Positions 12,196 to 24,737 of a stretch of 64,000 bases of DNA are shown one piece after another; position 1 is the first letter of the stretch, and each line of letters starts with the position of its first letter. Origin of the DNA: Epiperipatus broadwayi (lineage: Eukaryota; Onychophora; Udeonychophora; Euonychophora; Peripatidae); contig JAQFVV010006425.1 of the NCBI GenBank assembly GCA_028023455.1, forward strand, positions 184,001 to 248,000, given 5' to 3'. Under the pieces are notes generated by a model. The model worked only from the letters and a program-made list of their open reading frames with translations, ran no database searches and was not told the DNA's origin. A program made the position numbers and the translations under genes.

Positions 12196-14398
12196 TCACC
12201 TTCGTAAAATATTAACCAAGAAAGATTTTTTTTTAAATAGGGGGGAACGATCATTTAGTGGGGATAAAGAATATCCAGACTCTTCAAACATAATAGATTT
12301 AACAGTACTAGTTAAAATTGGCAAACAGATGATATAAAATAAAATAAAATGAGAGAAAATAGTCAATTTAGATACGTTAAATTTAGCTACTTGGTTGGTT
12401 GCAATGTTATGAATATTAGGAGCAGACATAGAAATCCTTTTCTGCTTTCCATATTTAATATGATTCCCACTGGTACACTCACATTAAAGTTTAATTTAGC
12501 AGGTTTTGGGATCATATCTATTGCATTGTAATCATTGTTAATTGCACCTCATTAGCAGATCAAGGCCTTGAGATATTTGAGTACTTCGATTATTAAATCT
12601 AAGAGAGCTAGCTTGGAAGTTAAGTAGTGCAAGTATTAAAATCGGGAAATACTATTATAATAATGATAATGAATTTATAGCTAGTTGGAAGGCAAATATG
12701 TGTGTTTAATGAAATTAGATTGAGCTGTCAGTTAAGAAGATATACAGGACAACATAACACAGACATTTAGTGATATAGAATTGTGACTATTGAAAATGAT
12801 AGATGCTGAGAAGGAAAATAATAGTAGTGGAATTTAATGGGAAGGATTTATAACATTTCTTTATCTTACTTTAGATTAAATAATATTATATTATATATTA
12901 TAAACAGAAGTTACGAGCTCTCCGCATCGATTGCTGATTTATTTCCATTCATTTATATGTCAGAAATATATACAACATTATTGTAATTACCGCTTGAGAT
13001 CATATATCTATATAAAGTTGTGGAAGAAAGTGGTCTAGATTCTTTAGTTAGCAGTAATAACTTATCACGAGAATATTTACATAACTGTTATTAAGTTTAA
13101 AATTAAGACCATAATAAATTGAATTGGATGTCTCATTATATTTTCTTGAGACAATTTAATTACTTTCTTCATTATATCCTGTAGTGATAAGCATGGATGA
13201 TGATCTCTGGTGGACATTACGATTTCATAGTTACAATTTGGTGCCCGGGTATACTTAATCTTATTATTACTCCTATTAGATAAACACATTGGCATTCCTT
13301 ATTTGGTTCCAGAGTTATTTTCAATCGACTATTTACTTGCACTAAAGTTGAGGTTAATATATATATATATATGCACACACATATTTATGCAGCCTCTTAG
13401 TATATTCAAGGTTTATCTTCCCTCGAGCTAATATATATATATATAAACAATAAAATGCTGGATAAAAATATAATATAATTTCATTAAACTATTAATTGCT
13501 TATTATAATTCAAGATTTTATTAAAAATTATAAAAATGTACCTTGCATTGGACATAAAAAAAAATTAAATATTCCTCACATGGCTTTGAAACAATGCAAC
13601 ATTTGATAAAACCAGCTTATTGACAATAAAGTCAATGGCAAAATAATGTTTTAGCTAACTTAGACGAAGTCTGTATAAAAATTATAATTGAATAATGTCT
13701 TAATAATTGAGTTCTTCAACTGAAGCAACTATTATCAATTTATAATAAAAATATGGTACATATTATATATTGAAAATGTATTAATTTTAATAAAATTTGA
13801 TGAAGACTGTTTAAAAGCAAAGTATAAAAAAAAGTAAATATTAAATCTAATTATATTTAATTGAAAATATAGAAAAAAATATACATACTGTATTTGCTTA
13901 TACTTAAAACTTTAATAAGTTAAAACTTAATAAATTAATTTTATTTTGTTACCAATTGAAAAATATTAAAACCAAAACATATATTGATCCCCAACAGAAA
14001 CAACTCAAAAATAATACCCTGTAAATTCCAAACAATATCCCAGTGCTTAAGTGTGTCCCTGTCAAAACAACTACACCAAAGAACATACTCAACAAAACAC
14101 CCAAGAAAACTAGTATGAAAACACTAGTCCTCTTAAACATTCCACCAAATATGTTCGCTAGTATAGTTGTCTTACTTTTTAAATATTTTATTACATTCTT
14201 TAGTACAGCTGCACTGACAAGGACATATCAATATCAAAAGCTCTTGTACCTGAATGTACACAGTATTACCCCCCAAGCTATCTCTGTCAAGAATCAATGT
14301 GCATTGGCCACAACATTTGTAAATAAACTTAAAATTATTATGCTCAATATGAAAATAACACACAAAAGCTTAGGTTGTGAATTGTAAATTAAGACAAT
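12196..14398. other. AT-rich stretch without recognisable gene
   Basis: Holds two short (TA)n runs near 13357-13372 and 13429-13444. The frames at 12196-12531, 13077-13295 and 13949-14387 overlap on opposite strands and show no domain. I do not consider them genes. Confidence 0.5.
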
Positions 14399-14402
14399 CC
14401 AA

Positions 14403-14434
<32 letters not shown>

Positions 14435-14502
14435 TTGGATATATATATATTTGTTGAAGATATTGGAATATATATATATATATATATTCCAATATCTTCA
14501 AC
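14399..14502. repeat. Two adjacent (TA)n palindromes
   Basis: ccaagtatat at 14399 is mirrored by atacttgg ending at 14438. gttgaagatattggaatat at 14453 is mirrored by a perfect inverse ending at 14502. Both hairpins have TA-repeat centres. They abut the left end of a family A Penelope-like insertion. Confidence 0.9.
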
Positions 14503-14544
14503 CAGATAATTTGGAAGATGAGTAAAATATATATAACCATAAAA

Positions 14545-15478
14545 ACAATAAATATAACAGTAATTAACTATTATATACAGTATTTCAATCTGCAGAAGTA
14601 CTTTCAGTTAATTCCTTGACCTGCCTCAATTGTCCATTAATTCAAAAAAACAAAACAGAAGCAAACATCACCAATTCAAATCCCAGAAATCCTGAATTTT
14701 AATGTTAGCAGATTGTCTCTTAATTATATTATTTTTATTTTTATTTAATAAAATTGCTTCCTTAATTGTTCTTTTATTATAGTTTCTCTCTTCACAAAGA
14801 ATCATAACACTTTCAATATCAAACTTAAATATATATTTATATGTTCTTTCATGACCCAAGAAAACTGAAGCAGTCAATAAATCATTATTATTTTTAATTT
14901 TCACATGCTTATATAACAAATTATGCCCTTTAAGGTTTTTTCAATACAACATCTCAATTCACCTATATATCATAACATACATCAACAAAAAATTGATACC
15001 CAACATTACTTTTCTGCTTGACAGGTATAACATTTTTAAAATTATTCACTAATTTATTAACATTATTTGTAACACAAAATGAAACATTAAATACATTCTT
15101 ATATATATATCCATAAAAAGATTTTTACTCAAGCATTTGAAATATATGGGATAGATATCCATTTTTTACTATTCATCTTCAATTCCTTTAAATCGTTATA
15201 ATGCTTTTTAAATTGGCATAAAGTATTGTTAATTTTTTTCTCTTATAATCAACTTCAAACAATTTCTTGGCAATTATCTCAATATTTTTTAATTTATTTC
15301 TCTAGTAATGGCATAATTTTTCATTACATAACAAAAAAAAATTAAAATTTGAAATCTTATCAATAAGGTGTAATTTTGCTTTATTATTTATATATCCCCT
15401 TTTCTGCAATAATTTGATTATTAATTTATAATTTAACCTTGTAATATTTAAATCCAAATACTTCATACTTTTGTTTTT
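14545..15478 (-). mobile_element. Penelope-like element family A, minus-strand half of a head-to-head pair
   Basis: Decayed 3' portion of a Penelope-like retroelement (PLE). On the minus strand, KYLDLNITR (about 15460-15435) matches the 'YLDLIITR' block that follows the reverse transcriptase fingers/palm in families A2 and B. It is followed by a region with repeated stops and then, at 14919-14668, a C-terminal GIY-YIG-type tail (LYKHVKIKNNND ... FLGHERTYKYIFKFD ... IKEAILLNKN). The 3' untranslated tail at 14545-14640 shares 'tttcaatctgcagaagtac' with the copy at 36870. All reading frames are broken, so it cannot be functional. Confidence 0.75.
14668..14919 (-). pseudogene. Penelope-like GIY-YIG endonuclease C-terminal fragment
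   Basis: An 83-codon open remnant of the region downstream of the GIY-YIG motif. Its pattern (LYKHVKIKN, then FLGHERTYKYIFKFDIESVMIL, split here as FLGHERTYKY and IFKFDIESV, then NKRTIKEAILLN) parallels the family B tail, which has LYKRVLRRNEG, VFVDHQKEANHEFEP and IKRKVKEAWYI. The catalytic GIY and YIG segments are upstream and destroyed. In a live element this nuclease nicks target DNA for target-primed reverse transcription. Confidence 0.6.
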
Positions 15479-16255
15479 TGTTTCATAATGAAAACTTATG
15501 ATGTTACCATTGTGATAAATTAAAAAATATTGAGATATTTGCCAAGGAATTGCTTGAAGTTGGTTATAAGATGAAAATATTAACAATAGTTTATGCCAAT
15601 TTAAAAAAAATTATAACAGTTTAAAGAAGTTTAAGATTGATAGAAAAAATAGATACCTATTCTGCATATTTCAAATGTTCTAGTGACATTTTTTAAGGAT
15701 ATATATAATAATGTGTTTAATGTTTCATTTTGTGCTACAAATAATGTTAATAAATTAGTGAATAATTCTAAAAATGTCATACCTGTCAAGCAGAAAAGTA
15801 ATGTTGTGTATAAAATTTTTGTGAATGTATGTTATCATATATAGGTAAATTGAGGTGCAGTACTGAAAAACGATTAAAGAGCATAAATTGTTGTACAAGT
15901 ATGTGAAAGTAAAAACAATGCTAATTTAATGTCTGCTTTAATTTTCTTGGATCTTGAAAGAACATGTAAATATAAATAAGTTTGATATTATATGTGTTAG
16001 ATTCTTCATGAAGAGAGAAACCATAATAAAAGAAAAAAATGTGAAAGCAATATTAATCAATAAAAATGAAATGAATATAATTAATTGACAAGCTGGTAAC
16101 ATTAGCATTTGGGATTCATGGGATTTGAGTTAATGATATTTGCTTCCATTTTGTTTTTTGAATTTAATGGCAATGAGGTAAACTTAAGGAATTAACTGAA
16201 AGCACATCTGCAGATTGAAAGACTGTGCATAATAGTTAATTACCATTATAAATAG
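15475..16255 (+). mobile_element. Penelope-like element family A, plus-strand half of a head-to-head pair
   Basis: From about 15475 the same family continues on the plus strand, making a palindrome centred near 15477. The text 'tgccaaggaattgcttgaag' at 15540 matches its inverted partner near 15270 and the copy at 37390. It then runs through a broken GIY-YIG region to the 3' tail ('gcttccattttgttttttga', 'ctgcagattgaaagact') ending near 16255 in 'gttaattaccattata'. No intact frame remains. Both halves end in the same tail, so the insertion has inverted termini. Confidence 0.75.
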
Positions 16256-16279
16256 TCAATAAAAAAAAAAGAGAGCCAT

Positions 16280-16510
16280 ATATCACATGACCCCATTTCT
16301 TTTTTAAGCTTGTAAAATATAAACAAAGAGCTTTGCTAATTGCTCAATAAGCTTTGTGATAAATGCTTAGCAAGAGAAAGCACTTAAAATACCTTTATCA
16401 GAAACCACACCCAAACCCCTGACCAATGGTTTCAGATAGAGATGTTTTAAGTGATTTCTCTTGCTAAGCATTTATCACACAGCTTGTTGAGCAATTAGAA
16501 AAGCTCTATG
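16280..16510. repeat. Foldback (MITE-like) repeat, palindromic copy
   Basis: Arms of about 85 bp: left 'gcttagcaagagaaagcac' at about 16366 is mirrored by 'tctcttgctaagcatttat' at about 16457, with 'gctcaataagctttgtgat' and 'ttgttgagcaattag' as further mirrored blocks. The loop holds cacacccaaacccctgacc. One arm recurs at 27290-27480. It has no ORF. It is flanked on the right by a long (TA)n. Confidence 0.8.
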
Positions 16511-16520
16511 TTCAATTACC

Positions 16521-16522
<2 letters not shown>

Positions 16523-16577
<55 letters not shown>
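16523..16577. repeat. (TA)n microsatellite
   Basis: An uninterrupted TA dinucleotide run of about 55 bases. Confidence 0.95.
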
Positions 16578-16581
<4 letters not shown>

Positions 16582-16813
16582 TTTATTGTTTTCCAACAGT
16601 TTTTTAATTAATGGGCATTTTATTTGTATTATATAAATATATAAGGGACTTGAACTCAAACTTCCAAACTCCCTGCAGCTATCCAATCCAGCTTATACAA
16701 CTTATAAGATAAATTGGAGAACTGTGGGGAGTGTGAAAATCTAATTCAAGTCTCCTATAGGTACATTAAAAGTTTAGTATTGACAATATATATGTATTTA
16801 AATGTTATATATG

Positions 16814-16850
16814 ATATATATATATATATATATATATATTTTTTAGATAA

Positions 16851-16896
<46 letters not shown>
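16814..16896. repeat. Interrupted (TA)n microsatellite
   Basis: Two TA runs are split by tttttagataaaaa near 16838-16852. The Tyr-Ile repeat frames read through here on both strands are artefacts of the dinucleotide repeat. Confidence 0.95.
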
Positions 16897-16899
<3 letters not shown>

Positions 16900-19690
16900 C
16901 ATATCATTATTGTTAATATACATCGCACACACAAGGATTGTTTTATGTTTTGCAATATGTTTTTGCTAGTTTTTAAAAATTATTATTACTTTATATAGAT
17001 ATAAATTAAATCTTGCACGTCTAGCAAAGGTACTTAAGCAATTTTTTTGTAATCAGACTAATGACTTTATTTATTTCTTAAAAAAGAGGGAATCTTAAAT
17101 TAACAAATACTCTTTAAAAATTCAATTATGTGTGGGTATCTATAATAGTAATACTATTATTAATCTAGTCAAATTATATAGATATTATCATATATACGAT
17201 ATGTTAATTGAAATATAATGATATTGAAGAATTATTTCTCAATTTTTTCACTTGTATAGCATCGAACACCGATCGTTTAACATATAGCAATTGCAGTAGA
17301 CATTTCTTTTTATTTCTGTATGCTTAGTAGAGTATATATGTAACGTATTACTTTAAAAATATTATGATTTATATATAGTACTATCTCGAAAAAAATCAAG
17401 TTTATTTAAAACTAAATTTACTTTTACTGTTTTTTTTTTTTATTAAGTTTATTTTGCAATTATCAATTTTTGTATCAAGAAGATTATCTTACTAACAATT
17501 TGATGTGGTTTCTGACCAAATATGAAATAAGATACACTTCATTGATTTGATTGTATTTTGAGAAAGATAAAAAATAAATGTATTAAGAAAATGATAATTT
17601 ACTTTTTTTTTTTTTTTTATACATGAATAATTTTAAGCTTTCATATATAAAATTAAGCCTTAACTTCTAATGTATTTTTAAATGTTTTTCATTAAAATGT
17701 TAATCAAATGCTTGAGCAACAATCACGGAAATAATTATATTTGATAATAATTTTTAAGTTTTATAATTATTATAAAAAAAGCGAACAATAAAATTTATTT
17801 CAATGCCAAACTAATTACTCTTAAGCAAAATTTAAAATTAAAGAAATACCATGAAATTAGACAAAGCTTTAAAATAACATTTACTTTAATCGTATTTTCA
17901 AAAAGCACAATATATGATAATAAACTCATCTGATTACTATTTTTAACATATTAATTCATACTTTTTGTATAATTTAACTACCATTACATAAAATAATAAT
18001 AGAATAAAATATATATTGACTATTCTCTTAAATAAAACAAATAAATTTTATTAAAAAAAAATTAAAAATATTTTTTCTTAGGTATAATGTAAATGGATAT
18101 AACTTTTTTAAAATTCTCTGCCCAAAAGAAAACGATATAATTCGATAACAAAGTATGAGAATCTTACAAATTGTAATCATTATCTCCGTTGCTGAAAAAT
18201 GTATAGTTCCACATTTACTAAATACTTTTATATGCTAATTTAATGCCTTTACATATTATTCATTTCTTTTTGATACGAAACCATTTAAAGCTTTAAAAGA
18301 AGATTTGCAAACAAATTGTACTTTTCTAGAAAAATATTCTAGCTTCAAAAACTCATTTTATGAAAGTATTTAGTTTTAAATCTGAATAATGAATTATTTT
18401 ATGATCTCTGTAAAAGTGATATATATATAAATTAATGCAAAATTAATGTCTGTAATTTTTTATATATTCAATTTTAACCTTTTTCAGATAGCAATATCTT
18501 TACTACATTGTTATCATAATTAACAGGCATATGTACAAGATCATTTTAACGCCAGAAGAAACAATTCGAGAAATAAAGGCAAAATACAAATAAAAAACGT
18601 TTTTAAATATATCTTCTGTACTAGTTAAAGATCTACAACAAATTTTTATGTATTAAAGAGATTAATACCTGCTTATTTTATATGTCTTTACTTGTTTTCT
18701 ATTTTAAAATATATTTTGCCAAGAAAAAGAGTTGATAAGATACATCTTTTAAAAAACAATGATTTTTCTGCAAGTAACAGTTTCTATATATCCTTACCAA
18801 TAAAAGAATATGCTGGCTTTCTTACAAACCACTGTTATATTCTCAATATTTTATTTTTTTAAAAAAAAAAAGTTATTTCTTCTTTGTATATACCTGTACA
18901 GTCGATACAAATAATTAAATGTTTTACTACCGAAAAGCTCTTAAAATTTTGAATAATGGAAGTTATAAAACTCCTTCCTGAACCATGGACCATGTCATCC
19001 AAAAGCTATCACTTTGCCAAATATACTTTACAAAGCTTTGGCACATACATTAATTAAATGTTATGTTTTAATTTTGTAAATATATAAAAAATGATTATTA
19101 AAGTTAAAGGTTGCTGACAAAAATTTTTCCCACCACTGTCTGATAAAGTATTGAATCTTAGTTACTAAACAAAAGTCTATACAAGTTAAAAGAGAATTCT
19201 GGATGTTATTTTTATCACAATTAATTATCACCATCATCATTGTTAACCAATATCAATCAACTGCAGAATGAAAGTCTTTCCAACCTGTCCATTTTCTCCA
19301 ATCTTTAGCCTCTTTTCTTCACATCACCCCTGCACACTTTCTTATTTCAACCATCCATCTCACATGTGATCTCTTTCTGGGTCTTTTACAATCTCTTGGA
19401 ATTCAGTTTAAGATTTCAATTGTCCATCTATTATCACCTCTTCTAGAAATAATTTAATTTAAGAACTTCTTATAAAAGCCACAGTTAAATCATGATTATT
19501 TTTCAACACTCAAGTCATTGGAAAATATGCCAAAAATTAAATTCATATATATTGGAGAAATACAGTATTATATAATGTGTTTAATATAAATTTGTACAAT
19601 TTGGATAAAATAAAGTAATCATTATCACTTATAAAAATCTAATTTTTGCAGTTGTTGATTATGCAATAATTGTTATTCAGTTAGTACACA
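16897..19690. other. Very AT-rich stretch without recognisable gene
   Basis: About 2.8 kb. The only departure is a less AT-rich patch near 19230-19440 with 'ctttccaacctgtccatttt', which might be an old repeat but has no partner in this window. Confidence 0.55.
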
Positions 19691-19691
19691 A

Positions 19692-20001
19692 TAATCACAT
19701 GATCACCATTTCATACTAGCACATAATTGTTACTAAACAAGACAAAACTCTCCATAGTTTTGTAGTTAAATATAGATAAAAGGTGGCTTCTGGAAGGTTG
19801 CATTAGATCCTAAGATCTAGGTGCAGTGCTCTCAGATCCAAGGCTTTTCACTGATGAAGGCCACAAGCCAGAAACTAGTCTGGGGATATTGGATGAGTAG
19901 GCACTAGATAGGGATTTTATGCACAAGCCTTCTGGCATCCATTGAATACTCTGGTTGGCACAGGGTGGCACTATTGTATGGAAAGTTTTGCCTTGTTTAG
20001 T
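19692..20001 (+). mobile_element. Family 1 hammerhead element, longer internal region
   Basis: Starts with cacatgatcaccatttca and has terminal inverted blocks 'ctaaacaagacaaaactctc' (19733) and 'gaaagttttgccttgtttag' (ending 20000). Unlike the 7302 copy, it keeps an internal segment, 'gattaaaggtggc'-like then 'ttgcattagatcctaagatc' and 'gtgcagtgctctcagatcca', before the ribozyme core; this segment recurs at 23480-23590. Short direct repeats of 'gtacacaa' stand near both ends (19684, 20001) and may be a target duplication. No ORF of note. Confidence 0.78.
19845..19886 (+). ncRNA. Hammerhead ribozyme-like motif (family 1)
   Basis: CUGAUGA 19851-19857, stem II GGC/GCC with loop CACAA, GAAAC 19871-19875, UA, GUC 19878-19880. 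UUUUCA before the core can pair with UGGGGA after the cleavage site, mainly through G-U pairs. As in the 7404 copy, A and A occupy 10.1/11.1. Confidence 0.58.
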
Positions 20002-23000
20002 ACACAACACTGCAAGAAAGTGTAATTCTCAAAATTTTAAATCTATGTATTTCTCAATTAGCCAATATTAAATAATTTTGTTGCAAAATTTTATAGTGTT
20101 TTTTACTTATATATATATATATATTTGTAAACAATTATTTTTTATTATGTGCATAAACTTTAAGAGTACACATCTTTGATGAACTTTTGAAAGTAACAGT
20201 TTAAAATAAATATTATAAAATTTAATCTGATTTGACAAGATGACTACGAAAGTAAATAATTCCATAAAAGTTATCTGTTATCAATTACTATTTTTACATT
20301 ATCGTAATAAAAATACAGGTTTTATAAATTTTAAATATGAACATGGCTATATTTTATTGAATCAATATGGTCTATGCCCCCCCCCCAATCTAAATATTTT
20401 ATCACTCTTTCCTATAGCAATGACTAAAAACAGCATTGCAACAACTATACCCTTAAAACCAAGAGTAAATATTGAATTGAAATAGTAACAGCAATACCTA
20501 TTTTTTTAAAATGTTCTGTCTAATGTTTATCACATTGTAAATAATTTGTATAATTAAAAATATAAATACAACAAAATTATGAATAATTAATTATAAAATA
20601 TTGTTGATTTACACTTGCATTTTATTAATTATTAAAAAATCGATTTAAAACGAGTCTATCAGTAATTTTTAATTGACGGTAAGTTTATGATTGCATTTAG
20701 TTCATTTTATTATTATTACATTAGAATTTCCTTTTCAATTAAAATCAGTTAATTAAAATATATTGCTATTCACAAATTATTAAAGTAAATAATAAAATGT
20801 TTTATAACACCATATATATAAACGCAGGAAATTATGGTTATCAAAATATTTCTTTATTATTTGTATTCAACCATCACTAAATTTTTTTAGAAATTAATAT
20901 TTTTTTTAATTAAAGTAAAAAAAAAATGTTTTGAGTATCTGTGTGTATCATTTATATATGTTAAATATATTATTCAGACGAATATAATCGGCTTATTTTT
21001 TATAAATACTTATTTTTAATGATTACCTCTTACTATTACTTTTTGTTAGATCAAATATACATATATTTAATATTAGATATAGATTCTAAATGTATTAACG
21101 ATCATAAAAAGTTTAATGTTGAGAAGGGAATATACAAGAGTGATTTCATATCTCAAAACTTTTTACAACAATTTTATGCCATTTGTTAAATTAAAATATA
21201 TAAAGTTTTTTTTTTCTTTGGGAATAAAATAGATTATCTAATTATATATTAAAATTATAAGATAAATATTAAAAAAATGTAGTCCTTCTAAATTTTACAG
21301 CTGATGTAATATTTTTTTTACAAATAATAATTATAAACTCAGGAAAAGTTGCAAGTATTTATAGATGATGAAAAAAGGAGAACTAAAGATAAATGCTAAA
21401 AAGGCAAAGTAATATTCTATATTTTTTATATATATATAAAGAAATTAAAAATTGATATTAAATTAAAGTTAACAATTTACAAATGTCTTGTTTATATTAT
21501 AATTGAGATAAAATTTGGTTACTTACTTTTTATACAATTTGACATTTTTAATTGCTCCAACTGGTGACAGTTTTTAAAAATGAGTAGTCTTTAATCTGTA
21601 TAAAATCTTTATTTTATAACTAAAATTTAATAAGTAGGTCTTGATTTCTTTTTAATTATTTTTTTTAAATTGATAACATTCTAAAAAATCACATTTGACA
21701 TTTTTAAATATTTATAAACTGACTTATAAATCGGGCCAATCGTGCATACACTATTTCTAAAAATGAACAATTATTTTTTATTTCAATTTTTTTTTATTTA
21801 CATGTGAATGAATAAAGATAAATTAATCTTTAAAATCCTATATTTACTTTATACTAATTACAATATTTGAAAATATTTTAATATCTCGTCAATTCTGATA
21901 GATAATGATGTAATCGATTCCATGGTTTTCCTTTTTTTATATTACACTCATTTTTTTTTAAATTTCTACTTTTAAAAATAAAAAAATAAATGAATAAATT
22001 AAAAGTTTACATGTATATTTTTGTATGTGTAAAATAATAATCAATCATTTAATGTGTAAAAATAATGAAAAATATTTTAAATACTAGCAAAAAATCCAAA
22101 ATCTTTGATGAAAATTATATCAGAAGAAAGTAAACATGTTCTGGACAATCTCTTCTATTCTAAACAATATATTAATGTCTCACAAGCTAACTATTTAAAA
22201 CATATTGACTTTTTCAGATTTTTTTTTTTGAACTGAAAGATCAATAAAAGCAGTTCTACAAAAATTGCTATTTTTAAAAACAAAACAAACAAAAAAAAAT
22301 ACCATACTAATATGAACTACCTTGCCTTTTGGAAGAAAACAAGGCATGTTTTCTAATGAATCTCAAAATTATCAAGTTAAGAGAGAATTTAGACTATATA
22401 ATAAAGGACTGGAGAATTGGATGTTGGAAGCAACTGAAAGACATTGAAAAAAATTCATGCATAAAAAACACAGAGTTATTATTATTATCATTAAAAGAAT
22501 TAAAAATTGAAAAACTGGACTGGATATGTTTCTAAAAGAAATAACTATAGATTGAAAGTTAATGCTCTAAACAGGTTCTTAAAAATTGTAAAATACCTAT
22601 AAAGCTATAAATATATGATAGCTAAATGTCATATAAAAATTTAAAGAAGTGGGTTGGACTGATTAGATTTTATATATAAAGATCTTCATTCTTTGTTAAT
22701 TGATAATGTTTGAAAATGATGGGTATGATATATAAATGACAATTTTTCTATTATATAAATCAAGTAGTCAAAATCTTATATTCTGAGAAATTTACAATTA
22801 AAGTTTTTGAACTTCAAAATGATGTTTGTAGACATCAAGAAAAAAATATCTAACACTTCTTTTAATATGTATGTGTTAATGCAACATTTATGAATTTAAT
22901 TGTATTCTTTAAAAAAATATATGTTTAAATTATTTATAACAGATATTTTTTAATAAAAATAATAATAATAACCAAAACAAAAAACTTGAAGACATTTTTT

Positions 23001-23345
23001 ATTAATCCAATTATATGCCAATTAACAGATATTAATTTCACATTTGAGAATGTTTTTAACTTGTTTATTTATTATCTAATATTTTCATATTTTAAAAAAA
23101 AAAGAAAAAATATTAGCTTTTATTTTTATTACATAGTAATATAATTTGGTATCTATGTTCTAATTGATTGTAAGGATCATTGATGCTTACAAAAGTTTAT
23201 GGACATTCTCATTACACATTTTTAAGCAACAATGCATGTAGAGTATAAAAATTTAATTATTGTACACAATACTGTAAATAGACTCTTAATACATTTGTAC
23301 AATTCTTTAAATATATGTGAAAGATATTTTAAAATGTAAGCCACG
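20002..23345. other. Very AT-rich stretch without recognisable gene
   Basis: About 3.3 kb. Frames at 20240-20485 and 22329-22535 have no recognisable domain. A C homopolymer (cccccccccc) lies at about 20377-20386. A block near 22430-22610 loosely resembles 29200-29370 but is too diverged to call. Confidence 0.5.
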
Positions 23346-23349
23346 TTCA

Positions 23350-23794
23350 AAAACAGGCAAAACTCACTATACATATTGCCACACACAGCAAGCTAGAGTA
23401 ATCAATGAATGCCAGAAAGCTTGTGCATAAAATCCCCATCTAGTGCATACTCATCCAATATCCCCAGACTAGATTCTGACTTGTGGCCTTCATCAGTGAT
23501 GAGCCTTGGATCTGAGAGCACTGCACCTAAATCTTAGGATCTAATGCAATCTTTTATCTCCATTTAAACTACAAAACTATGAGTCTTAAATTGAAAACAC
23601 CTTAATATTTTCAATCCAAGCTCATTAGCTTATATAGTCATATAGGTCTGAACTCAGTTCATTACCTACATATTTTGGTGTATTTGGTTCTTCAATAACC
23701 ATAGACACCACTATCCTATTAGACAAGATTGGTTTTAAGGCAACAAACATCTCATGATCACCATTTCTTACACATAGTGAGTTTTGCCTGTTTT
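23350..23794 (-). mobile_element. Family 1 hammerhead element with perfect 21-bp terminal inverted repeats
   Basis: aaaacaggcaaaactcacta starts the element at 23350, and the exact inverse of its 21 terminal bases ends it at 23794. The minus strand then carries the family 1 tail, the ribozyme core (23503-23461), the 'gtgcagtgctctcagatcca' segment, and about 170 bp (roughly 23590-23755) of sequence not seen in other copies. The word 'catgatcaccatttct' at 23757 is the usual family leader, here in the opposite orientation to the ribozyme. No protein is encoded. Confidence 0.75.
23461..23503 (-). ncRNA. Degenerate hammerhead-like motif (family 1)
   Basis: On the minus strand: CUGAUGA, GGCCACAAGUC, then GAAUC in place of GAAAC, and CUAGUC. 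The mutated GAAA core and broken stem II should prevent cleavage. UGGGGA after the cleavage site is retained. Confidence 0.5.
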
Positions 23795-24551
23795 AACAAC
23801 AGTTATAAGCAAGCATAAAAGATGGTGATAATGTAATGTTTACTGGCCATGTTCAAAACTGTGAGATTATCATATTATGCATGCTTATTTGTTAATTATA
23901 TAAAACTTTATAATTAAAATTTTTTTTAACTTTCAGAATTTAAACCAATTTTTTTTTTACTACAATTTATCAGGAATTTAAGTGAAAAAAATATTACTAT
24001 AAGTACTCGGTACTGATATAAGTAATTTTCTATTTCTAAATTCTAAACTTTTTATTTCTTTTGTCATAGAATTTGCAAATGTTTTACTAATATAAAGGCT
24101 GAAAACATTTTTTATGGACTTTATACAATGTACCAGTTTATTTTTCACATTTGCAAAATAGTTTACAATTTTGAGTTTCCAATGGTTTTCCTCATATATA
24201 TAATATACACACTGTGTTCATAAATATAATTTTGTACTATAATAATTTATATGTGTAAAGCAAAGCGAAAATATATAATATTAAAAAAGAATATTTTTTT
24301 CATTTATTTAATCTCTCTTTTTTTTTACATATTTATATCAAATAAAATGTGATTAAATACTCAAAATACATAGTCCAATAAATAGGGAAAGTCCACTATT
24401 CAGAAAATATAAAATTGTAACTACTTTACAGGTTAGCACTGTTTGGTATCAGGTCAATCGATCATATTCATAGCATATTTTTTTCTATTTTCAATTTTTC
24501 AGTAATTTTCTATAACATATGAATTCAATAAATACATTTAAATCTATCAAA

Positions 24552-24737
24552 ACATTTCTCCATACAGTAGTGCCACCAAATGGAAGCCTTCATAATCAAT
24601 GGAAGCAAGAAGGTTTGTGTATAAAATCTCTATCTAGTGGATGAGTAGGCACTAGATAGGGGTTTTATGCACAAACCTTCCTGCATCCGTTGATTATGAA
24701 GGTTTGCACTTGGTAGCACTACTATATGGAGAGTTTA
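24552..24737. repeat. Family 1 palindrome lacking the ribozyme
   Basis: Arms of about 83 bp at 24557-24639 and 24651-24735 are mirror images (ctccatacagtagtgccacc against its inverse around 'ggtagcactactatatggag'). The ends are family 1 tail sequence, but the ribozyme core has been lost from the centre, leaving only 'gatgagtaggc' there. Confidence 0.8.

Noticed and set aside
13949-14140. Hydrophobic minus-strand frame like a small membrane protein
   Set aside because: Explained by AT-rich composition; start is arbitrary and no supporting signals exist.
14043-14387. 114-codon plus-strand frame
   Set aside because: Low-complexity Thr/Lys/Val composition, no domain, overlapped by opposite-strand frames, no similar sequence elsewhere in the window.
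16714-16998. Tyr-Ile repeat protein on both strands
   Set aside because: Translation of a TA microsatellite.
22329-22535. 68-codon frame and its loose likeness to 29200-29370
   Set aside because: Similarity is limited to short A-rich words such as 'ttgtaaaatacct'; too weak to claim a repeat or a gene.
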